Part shown: piece by piece, positions 22,006 to 27,135 of the stretch
How the letters are laid out: every line of letters starts with the position of its first letter
Numbering within the stretch: the stretch's first letter is position 1
Notes under the pieces: generated by a model
Database searches by the model: none
What the model was told of the DNA's origin: nothing
Seen by the model: only the letters and a program-made list of their open reading frames with translations
Source of the DNA: a virus
DNA: 27,135 bases
Reading direction: 5' to 3' (one strand)
Virus record (IMG/VR): IMGVR_UViG_3300035158_000284
Coordinates: 1 to 27,135 of that record
Made by a program: the position numbers and the translations under genes

Positions 22006-22998
22006 TTATTTTTTGGCCGCCGCTTTTTTCGCCGGTGTCTTTTTCACCGGTGCCTTTTTCGCAGCCGCCTTTTTCGCCGGTGCCTTGTTCTTGGCGTTGT
22101 CGTTGTCGGTGTCATTGGTGGTATCCGCCTTTTTGGCAGCCGCCTTTTTCACCGGTGGCGCAGGTGGCTCAATCACGCTGATGTCGATCTTCCCGGATTT
22201 GACCATGGCGCCAATTTCCTTGGCCAGCTTGGCCTCATCCTTGGTCTCCAGGTCCACGACCGCATGGGTGAACCATCCATCCTTCCATTCTTTCTGGTTC
22301 CACTTCTTGTCAGGCACGCCCGCCACCTGGACATCCATCGTGTCCTTCCTGGTCTTGGGCCTGAACGACACGATGGACCTGTCACGGCCACGTTCCGTCT
22401 TGAAGTACAGGGTGGAATAGCCGGAAGGCAGCAACCTGTCGTGAAGGTACATCTGCCCGGCCTCAGCTTCACCCTTTTCCGGCTTGACCACGGTCCCGTT
22501 GGCCTTGGCGATGATTTCCGCCATGGCGTCAATCCTGGGCATCATGGCTTCAAGACGTTCCTGGCGCACATTCTTTTTGGGTGGCCCAGGCTCTGCTTCA
22601 GCGGCCTCACCGCCCTCATCGGTGGTGCTTTCCGCTTCCCCTTCCGTGGCCTCATCGGTGGTGGTGTCCGCTTCCCCTTCCTGCTCGGTGTCCCCTTCCT
22701 GCTCGGTGTCCCCGGCCTCATCGCCGTCCCCGGCATCCTCGGTGGTGCTTTCCGCTTCAGCGGCCTCACCGCCCTCCAACATGGCTGTGCCGTTCTTCAC
22801 GACCTCATCCACGTCCTGCTCGGCCAGCCAATCGGCCACCTGGGTCTCAGCCAGACCCTGCTCAGCAACCACCGCCGTGATGGACAGGCAACTCTGCCTG
22901 AAGGCACATGCCTTTTCCCCGGTGGAATCGTTGCCATCACACGTGTCGCTGGCCTCATGTAGTCCGGCACACGCCGGCACTGTTTTGTCGTCACTCAT
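22006..22998 (-). CDS. Hypothetical protein with Cys cluster, acidic repeats and histone-H1-like tail
   Basis: This 330-residue, four-part protein is of unknown family. Residues 9-33 hold five to six Cys (CDG spacing to CAFRQSC), a cluster seen in two other proteins here. Residues about 75-140 are an acidic repeat (GDTEQEGDTEQEG, GGEAAEAES). Residues about 145-280 look folded (QMYLHDRLLPSGYSTLYFKTE, DGWFTHAVVDLE). The last 45 residues are Lys/Ala/Pro repeats (KKAAAKKAPVKK) like histone H1 tails. GGAGGTGA four bases before the ATG predicts strong translation. Charge pattern suggests DNA or nucleoid binding. A putative promoter lies just upstream and a terminator-like hairpin just downstream, so it may be its own transcription unit. 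Confidence 0.85.
   Translation of the reverse strand: MSDDKTVPACAGLHEASDTCDGNDSTGEKACAFRQSCLSITAVVAEQGLAETQVADWLAEQDVDEVVKNGTAMLEGGEAAEAESTTEDAGDGDEAGDTEQEGDTEQEGEADTTTDEATEGEAESTTDEGGEAAEAEPGPPKKNVRQERLEAMMPRIDAMAEIIAKANGTVVKPEKGEAEAGQMYLHDRLLPSGYSTLYFKTERGRDRSIVSFRPKTRKDTMDVQVAGVPDKKWNQKEWKDGWFTHAVVDLETKDEAKLAKEIGAMVKSGKIDISVIEPPAPPVKKAAAKKADTTNDTDNDNAKNKAPAKKAAAKKAPVKKTPAKKAAAKK
22010..22165 (-). repeat. Lys/Ala-rich tail repeats
   Basis: Repeated GCCGGTGCCTTTTTCGCAGC-like units (plus strand, about 22010-22095, with another at 22130-22160) encode alternating AAAKKAP and KKTPAKK segments. The unit is similar in style to the KAPVK repeat at the end of the gene at 12155. These are coding low-complexity repeats, not a mobile element. 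Confidence 0.6.
22590..22790 (-). repeat. Acidic low-complexity coding repeats
   Basis: Short direct repeats such as TCCTGCTCGGTGTCCCC occur in tandem on the plus strand near 22675-22712, and larger blocks (GGTGGTGCTTTCCGCTTC with GCGGCCTCACCGCCCTC) occur at about 22600-22640 and 22740-22780. They encode Glu/Asp/Thr/Gly runs of the protein above. Such repeats are prone to copy-number change. Confidence 0.6.
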
Positions 22999-23039
22999 CT
23001 TGTCACCTCCATAGTTTTTTTGTTTGTTCCCTTGAAATT

Positions 23040-23067
23040 ATTGTCCATCTGCCCTCTTATTTGTCAA
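23040..23067 (-). promoter_or_regulatory. Candidate sigma-70-type promoter upstream of the 22006-22998 gene
   Basis: On the minus strand TTGACA (23067-23062, a full match to the -35 box) is followed after 16 bases by GACAAT (23045-23040, four of six matches to the -10 box). It overlaps the last codons of the sigma-factor gene, and transcription would start about 35 bases before the GGAGGTGA ribosome site of the next gene. The -35 bases also encode protein (Ile-Asp-Lys-stop), so the match may be chance. Confidence 0.4.
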
Positions 23068-23743
23068 TGGCTATCACTTCATTGACCACCCCCCTTATTT
23101 TGGCCAAAGAATAATTGACCTGATTTACAGTCAAGGATAAATCGCCCGCTATTTTAACATTGCTATTATCATCAGGGTCAGCAGGGATGAGCTTGGCCAT
23201 AAACACCTGCCCGTCCCGGCCCCGCAGCCTGTACAGCACTCTCAATCGGAGCAATGCCATGATTTTTTCATCTTCGCCCCAATCGTGAATCTGATCAGGT
23301 GTGGGCGACATATCAAGGATATAATCGCACATTGTTGGGTCCAAGTCTTGCAGCCGATTTGAATACACGCTGTTTGCTGTTATCCTTTCGCCCAACCAGT
23401 CCTGCTCGTCATACCTCTGTGAATCTGTGTGCGGCTTGTACACCCAACAACCATCATGAGTGTCAAACCTCCAGACATGAGGAATCCGCTTTTGGGCAAG
23501 CTCACGCCCCAACACACCCTGAAGATGGCGCCAGATGACATTCCCCGTAAATGTGCCAATCTTGGCCTTTTCTTCATCATAATTGTGAAGTGCTGTCCAC
23601 GCTGCAAGCAAACCCTCTTGAACCAGGTCTTCAAACAAGGTGGCACCGTCAAATTGTCGGACGTTCCTGGCATGCCTTTTTGCCTTTTCACGTATCAATC
23701 TGTAATTACTTTCAAACAGCTTGTCTGCTTCATCTTTGCCCAT
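23057..23743 (-). CDS. Phage-encoded sigma-70-like RNA polymerase sigma factor
   Basis: A 228-residue protein with region 2 at about residues 35-80 (LFEDLVQEGLLAAWTALHNYD then GTFTGNVIWRHLQ), which binds core polymerase and the -10 element, and a C-terminal helix-turn-helix at about 200-225 (VKIAGDLSLTVNQVNYSLAKIRG) in the place of region 4. The middle is charged and does not match region 3. GGAGGG seven bases before the ATG at 23743 fixes the start; an in-frame GTG at 23758 overlaps that ribosome site. It would redirect host RNA polymerase to phage middle or late promoters. Its early position behind a strong host-type promoter is consistent with that. Confidence 0.88.
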   Translation of the reverse strand: MGKDEADKLFESNYRLIREKAKRHARNVRQFDGATLFEDLVQEGLLAAWTALHNYDEEKAKIGTFTGNVIWRHLQGVLGRELAQKRIPHVWRFDTHDGCWVYKPHTDSQRYDEQDWLGERITANSVYSNRLQDLDPTMCDYILDMSPTPDQIHDWGEDEKIMALLRLRVLYRLRGRDGQVFMAKLIPADPDDNSNVKIAGDLSLTVNQVNYSLAKIRGVVNEVIAIDK

Positions 23744-23762
23744 TTTCGGACCCTCCACTTGA

Positions 23763-24431
23763 TTATTTTTTGCTCACATAATTCATTGCTTCATTCATGT
23801 ATTCATCATACTTGCTGTCAGGGATTCCCGGCCAGTGCTTTTCCGCCGCCGCCCGGAGTGCCTCATCAGCAGCCATCTCACCCCGCTTCGCCGCATTCTG
23901 AAATTCCCTGACCAATGCCGCATACACCTTAACCGGCCTGTGGCTCTGGCAAGCATAATAAAATTGACACTCACCAGAATTACACTTCAACCCGACCATG
24001 TCAGCTGCTTCCTGGCTGAACTCGCCAAAACACTTTTGCTTCTGGTCCCCGGACTTTTCCGCCCACGCCAATGCTGCTCTGATCAAATTGAGCATGTCCT
24101 CTGAATCCTTGAACATGTCCGCCTTATCCAGCATCCAGTGTAAATAATCAGGCTTGTTCAAGGCCAACCACTTGAGTGAAGCATACTTGTATTTGCCGAA
24201 CCTGAACATGGCATCTCGGATGTTCACCCGCTGTTTGGCTATATCACCGCCACCCTCGTGAAAATCAATCTTCTTGCGCCACTTGGCAATGGTGATCTTA
24301 TCTATGACCAGGAGCACAACCCCGATTATTGCAGCCGGAACAGCCTTGCTCTCAACAATCCCTTCCCGCTTCCCGGTCCTGGCCGCTTCCGATTGCTGAA
24401 GCATCTGCCTGATTTTATCTATTGATGGCAT
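23763..24431 (-). CDS. Protein with DUF3820/ExoX-C-like module and cysteine cluster
   Basis: A 222-residue protein of unknown function. The N-terminus SIDKIRQMLQQ matches a motif at the ends of three other proteins. Residues about 32-45 are hydrophobic (PAAIIGVVLLVI) and may be a short membrane or buried helix. FRFGKYKYASLKW then PDYLHWMLDKAD is the same F-G-K-Y-K ... Y-L-x-W-L module as in the protein at 16858-17334. A Cys cluster follows: CFGEF, then C-x4-C-x5-C (CNSGECQFYYAC), possibly binding zinc. The end is helical. It starts four bases after the previous stop and is 19 bases from the sigma-factor start. Confidence 0.8.
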   Translation of the reverse strand: MPSIDKIRQMLQQSEAARTGKREGIVESKAVPAAIIGVVLLVIDKITIAKWRKKIDFHEGGGDIAKQRVNIRDAMFRFGKYKYASLKWLALNKPDYLHWMLDKADMFKDSEDMLNLIRAALAWAEKSGDQKQKCFGEFSQEAADMVGLKCNSGECQFYYACQSHRPVKVYAALVREFQNAAKRGEMAADEALRAAAEKHWPGIPDSKYDEYMNEAMNYVSKK

Positions 24432-24435
24432 GACC

Positions 24436-24876
24436 TCATCCCCTTTTCTGAAGCGCAGCCCTCATCTGCTCCACACTTCCGGTGATCTTGTTAGATGGTG
24501 TGGGCCGGTCCTTTTTCGGCACCCCAACTCCCCAACCAGCTGCACCATCCCGGTGCCACGCTTCCTGGAAGGCAACAACCTGATCCCGGTGCCAGCCGAT
24601 TCCCATATCATCGTTGGGAGCAATTTTCAAAAACAACTCGGCAGCCGTCTGGACATCGGAATCCGCCCCGATGGCCCATATCATCCACTCCCAATGCGGA
24701 TATTCCGTGAACACCCACTCTTGCCAAGCACGCACACAATCCTTGGCCGTTTTCAAATCAACGCCATTGATGGCCCGATATTCCTTGATGGCATTGATAG
24801 TCTTTTTCCTAAGCGCCATGAACTTCCAACCTGTGGCATCAGCCAGCTTGGTTATCTTGTCTGTGTTATTGATCAT
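24436..24876 (-). CDS. Hypothetical protein, 146 residues, C-terminal MRxxLQ motif
   Basis: No family is recognised. The protein begins MINNTDKITKLADATGWKF, is rich in tryptophan (WQEWVFTEYPHWEWMIWAIG) and has a helical centre (SDVQTAAELFLKIA). The tail is Pro/Lys-rich (PKKDRPTPSNKI) and ends SVEQMRAALQKRG, matching the short motif that starts the very next protein (SIDKIRQMLQQ). GAGGGGG lies upstream of the ATG at 24876. It lies between the CobT-like gene and the DUF3820-like gene. Confidence 0.75.
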   Translation of the reverse strand: MINNTDKITKLADATGWKFMALRKKTINAIKEYRAINGVDLKTAKDCVRAWQEWVFTEYPHWEWMIWAIGADSDVQTAAELFLKIAPNDDMGIGWHRDQVVAFQEAWHRDGAAGWGVGVPKKDRPTPSNKITGSVEQMRAALQKRG

Positions 24877-24901
24877 CTCCGTGCCCCCTCTTGTGTATTC
24901 C

Positions 24902-26953
24902 TTATGCCGCCATGAGGTATTTGCGAATCATCTTGAACAGCCTGGCAGGCATCTCATCGACGTTGTTGACCACGTCCCAATCAGGGTAAAAATTCCTGAC
25001 GTGATCGGTCTGGATTCCCAGGCCATAAACCTCGATGCCTGCATCAGACACCTGCTTCACAACGTCCTTGGTGGCCTGACACTGCTTGTGGTTGTCCCCG
25101 ATGCTGACGTTGGGCTTGCCATCGCTCAGGACTATGAGAACTTTGCGCTGCTGGGGCTGGGCCGCCAGCCGCTTGGCAGTGTGCATGATCGCTTCTGAAT
25201 CCACGTTGCATCCGGCTGTCTCCATCGCCGCAATCCTGGTCTTGGCAGTGGCGTTGAGCTTTTCCCCGAACCCCTTGTGGACATAGTGGACCACCCCAAC
25301 AAACCTGTTGTAATATTTCATCTGGCCCTGAATCTGCCTTTCACTGAGGCCAACTCCGAACCTTTTGGTGTGATGGCCGCAAACCTCGAAATTGATGCCC
25401 AGGCTGTTGAGTGCTTCTGCGATGGCGACCATGCTGACCTTAGCGTGTCCAATCCTGTTCTCACGACCGCCCATGGACCCGCTCTGGTCCACCAGGATGC
25501 TGACCGCAACATCCAGCTTCTGTCCCGGCTTTACCTGGCTGAACACCCTCTTGTTTCCGGTCTTGGCGCTGTAAAGGGCTGAAGGATCAATCTGGCCCTG
25601 CTCCTGGTCGCCAATCCTCACCGACTGAGCTTTGATCCTGAGTAGGGTGCTGAGCTTGCTCTTGAGTGCTCCGACCGCCTTGCCCGCATCCTGTTTCATC
25701 CGGGCATATCCTTCCAGATAGGTGTCTTCAGGGCTGGTGTGGGTCTGCTTGTCCCAAACGTCATTTTCCATCGCCATCGGATGCGGTATGTGGTCCTGGC
25801 TGCGACCCGCCATGTTGATGGCCTTGTCGCTCATTTCCTGTTTGATCCGGTCCATCAGGTCGGTTTCAGTCTGCTTGGGCTGCTCTTTTTCCACCCGCTC
25901 CAAAATGTCCTTGGCATCCTGAGTGGCCTGGGGCAGACCGTCTGTGGTTCCGTTGTTGTCGCCATCATCGCTGTCCGCTTCCCCGTCCTGGTCGCTGTCC
26001 TGGCCCTGGCCCTGACCGCTCTGGGCTTGGTTGCTGTCCGCTTCCCCGTCCTGCTCCTGGTCGCTGTCCTGCTCTTCACCGGCATCCCCGTCCACGCTGT
26101 CCTGACCCGCTTCCCCGTCCTGCTCCTGGTCGCTGTCCTGGTCGCTGTCCTGGCCCGCTTCCCCGTCCTGCTCCTGCTCTTCATCGCCCTCATCACCGGC
26201 CTGTCCGCTTCCGTCCTGCTCCTGCTCTTCATCGCCCTCATCACCGGCCTGGCCCTGCTCATCCTGCTCAGTGTTGCCCTGCTCTTTGTCGCCCTGCTCC
26301 TGGTCGCCATCGCCCTGGTTCTGTCCCAGCTCATCCTTCATGTTGCCTAACCGGGTGATGATCTTGCGGGTCAACTCATCAACCTCTGCCGGTGTCTCTG
26401 TGCGGTTAACTTGGCTGATTTCCGCCTGAAGACCGTCCAGGATGATGTTGTATGATTCCGGCATCCAGCTGGTGTCGATTCTGACCGCCCGGAAGGAAAT
26501 GCCGATGGTGATGATGTAGTTGGGGTTGACCTTATCTATGTTGGCGGCCATTTCCCGGATCAAATCGCCAACCAGCTTCTTGTTCATGGCCTGAAGGTTG
26601 GTGGCCACACCCGGATAACGTGCGCTGAGGCCACGCTCAATTCTGTTGTCCTCAAGTGCGTTGAAAACCGCTTTGTATTTTGCGGTCTGACCGTCTATGA
26701 ACTGAAGTGGAGTGGTCTGTCCCTTGGCCTTGTAAATCTCCTCTTGCTCGACATGGCCCCACTCGTGATCCAACAGACCTTCCATGACCGCCTGATCCTC
26801 ACCTTTGAACTTGTCTGCGTTGGCCGGAAGGTAAATGGTGTTGCCGTCAGTGGTGCAATTGAGCGTCTTGGTGTTGACGTGCACCGTGGCCCTCTTGCTG
26901 AACACCCTGGCGATTTTTTCCCATTTGGTTTCCATGGTCCTGGTCTGTTTCAT
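24902..26953 (-). CDS. CobT-like zincin plus von Willebrand A domain protein
   Basis: A 683-residue protein resembling the CobT-like/DUF2201-type proteins seen in phages. The N-terminal part contains DHEWGH (His63, Glu64, His67) and NALEDNRIE (Glu101), the H-E-x-x-H plus E pattern of zinc metallopeptidases. Residues about 205-340 are Asp/Glu/Gln repeats. The C-terminal VWA domain has the MIDAS motif DQSGSMGG near 487-494, then VLIVLSDGKPN. Related VWA proteins work with MoxR/CobS AAA+ ATPases as remodelling machines; no such ATPase lies in this window, but the upstream side is cut off. GGGGG eight bases before the ATG at 26953 sets the start; an ATG at 26986 coincides with the predicted transcript start. 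It is the first gene after the strong promoter. Confidence 0.88.
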   Translation of the reverse strand: MKQTRTMETKWEKIARVFSKRATVHVNTKTLNCTTDGNTIYLPANADKFKGEDQAVMEGLLDHEWGHVEQEEIYKAKGQTTPLQFIDGQTAKYKAVFNALEDNRIERGLSARYPGVATNLQAMNKKLVGDLIREMAANIDKVNPNYIITIGISFRAVRIDTSWMPESYNIILDGLQAEISQVNRTETPAEVDELTRKIITRLGNMKDELGQNQGDGDQEQGDKEQGNTEQDEQGQAGDEGDEEQEQDGSGQAGDEGDEEQEQDGEAGQDSDQDSDQEQDGEAGQDSVDGDAGEEQDSDQEQDGEADSNQAQSGQGQGQDSDQDGEADSDDGDNNGTTDGLPQATQDAKDILERVEKEQPKQTETDLMDRIKQEMSDKAINMAGRSQDHIPHPMAMENDVWDKQTHTSPEDTYLEGYARMKQDAGKAVGALKSKLSTLLRIKAQSVRIGDQEQGQIDPSALYSAKTGNKRVFSQVKPGQKLDVAVSILVDQSGSMGGRENRIGHAKVSMVAIAEALNSLGINFEVCGHHTKRFGVGLSERQIQGQMKYYNRFVGVVHYVHKGFGEKLNATAKTRIAAMETAGCNVDSEAIMHTAKRLAAQPQQRKVLIVLSDGKPNVSIGDNHKQCQATKDVVKQVSDAGIEVYGLGIQTDHVRNFYPDWDVVNNVDEMPARLFKMIRKYLMAA
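25950..26335 (-). repeat. Degenerate tandem repeats encoding a D/E/Q-rich linker
   Basis: The plus strand shows many short direct repeats such as TGGTCGCTGTCC, CCGTCCTGCTCCTG and TCATCGCCCTCATCACCGGC (the last twice, near 26187 and 26232). They encode Gln-Asp-Ser-Asp, Glu-Gln-Asp-Gly and Gly-Asp-Glu-Gly-Asp-Glu-Glu units that link the zincin and VWA domains. The repeats keep frame, have no regular spacers and are not a CRISPR. Confidence 0.75.
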
Positions 26954-26993
26954 TTTCGCTGCCCCCTTTGTGTTTTTCTCGATCATGTACTAC

Positions 26994-27022
26994 AGTATAA
27001 CCGATCTTGAACACAAAGTCAA
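26994..27022 (-). promoter_or_regulatory. Strong sigma-70 promoter heading the operon
   Basis: On the minus strand TTGACT (27022-27017, five of six) and TATACT (26999-26994, five of six) are separated by exactly 17 bases. An AT-rich tract with CAATTTTTTTC just upstream could act as an UP element. The predicted start near 26987 leaves a leader of about 34 bases before the CobT-like ATG, including its GGGGG ribosome site. A short inverted repeat, CTTGA/TCAAG (27006-27010 and 27019-27023), overlaps the -35 box and might be an operator. Confidence 0.85.
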
Positions 27023-27091
27023 GAAAAAAATTGCCCAAGATAGAAACTTTTTTCGCAACTTCCATAAATCCAACAAGTTACAAGGCAATTT

Positions 27092-27105
27092 TTTTTGATC
27101 AAAAA
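27092..27105. promoter_or_regulatory. Palindrome in the upstream control region
   Basis: TTTTTGATCAAAAA is a perfect 14-base palindrome about 70 bases upstream of the -35 box. It lies in an AT-rich 150-base intergenic stretch (26987-27135) with no gene visible. It could be a regulator site or part of a terminator for genes beyond the edge, but homopolymer runs make chance palindromes common. Confidence 0.35.
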
Positions 27106-27135
27106 GTTGGCCCCATCTACCCCAAAAGGTAAAAA

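Noticed and set aside
21958-22962. Long plus-strand open frame of 334 codons
   Set aside because: It is exactly antisense to the minus-strand gene with an ideal ribosome site. Its product is Gly/Leu/Pro-rich from reading Lys/Ala and Glu repeats backwards, and it has no recognisable domain.
25950-26335. CRISPR-like repeats
   Set aside because: Units vary in length, have no constant spacers and keep reading frame for an acidic linker.
25739-26350. Plus-strand open frame encoding an apparently multi-spanning membrane protein
   Set aside because: The Leu/Val/Ala runs are the antisense of Gln/Asp/Glu repeats in the CobT-like gene. There is no ribosome site, and the opposite strand has clear VWA and zincin motifs.

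Overview
The window reads as a gene-dense early/replication region of a tailed double-stranded DNA bacteriophage. All supported genes (about 36) lie on the minus strand, so transcription runs from position 27135 down to 1. Most genes are separated by a few bases or overlap by stop-start fusions (ATGA, GTGA, TTGA, TGATG), and nearly all have strong Shine-Dalgarno sequences of the GGAGGTGA type. A consensus sigma-70 promoter (TTGACT, 17 bp, TATACT) near 27.0 kb heads the array. A lipobox followed by an RlpA-type domain suggests a Gram-negative host. I could not assign a named phage.

Layout in order of transcription. (1) 26953-22006: a large zincin plus von Willebrand A protein of the CobT-like kind, two small unknown proteins, a phage sigma-70-like factor, and a protein with acidic repeats and a Lys/Ala-rich tail; a terminator-like hairpin follows. 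(2) 21904-17255: a nucleotide module with an FAD-binding oxidoreductase, a fusion of an all-alpha NTP pyrophosphatase-like domain with a HAD phosphatase, a divergent ThyX-like thymidylate synthase, a class III PLP aminotransferase and a thymidylate-kinase-like P-loop kinase. (3) 17334-6740: replication and recombination, with a DUF3820/ExoX-C-like protein, a C-family DNA polymerase III alpha subunit with a complete PHP metal site, an HU/IHF protein, a UvsY-like candidate mediator, a gp32-like zinc-containing SSB, RecA/UvsX, and an SbcD-SbcC (gp47-gp46) fusion in one polypeptide. (4) 6620-1: a PnuC-like small membrane protein, a RuvC-like resolvase, a NYN-domain protein, a FEN-type 5' nuclease, a run of small unknown proteins, an Nmad1/DUF1599-like protein, two small membrane proteins, dCMP deaminase, an RlpA-like lipoprotein and two small zinc-finger-like proteins.

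How the genes fit together. dCMP deaminase and the pyrophosphatase-like domain can supply dUMP, ThyX can make dTMP and the P-loop kinase can phosphorylate it, feeding a phage-encoded PolIII-alpha. RecA, SSB, the UvsY-like protein, SbcDC, FEN and RuvC form a T4-like recombination-dependent replication set. The aminotransferase and flavoprotein have no place in ordinary dTTP synthesis. Their position inside the thymidylate block makes a base-modification or novel nucleotide pathway the most interesting hypothesis here. A second unexplained pattern is a short 11-residue motif ([ST]-x-[EDN]-[QKD]-[IM]-R-x-x-[LF]-Q-[KQR]) at the extreme N- or C-terminus of four different proteins.

No tRNA, rRNA, CRISPR array, insertion sequence or integrase is seen, and no stretch over 150 bases lacks a gene. 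All identifications come from reading motifs by eye; no database search was possible.
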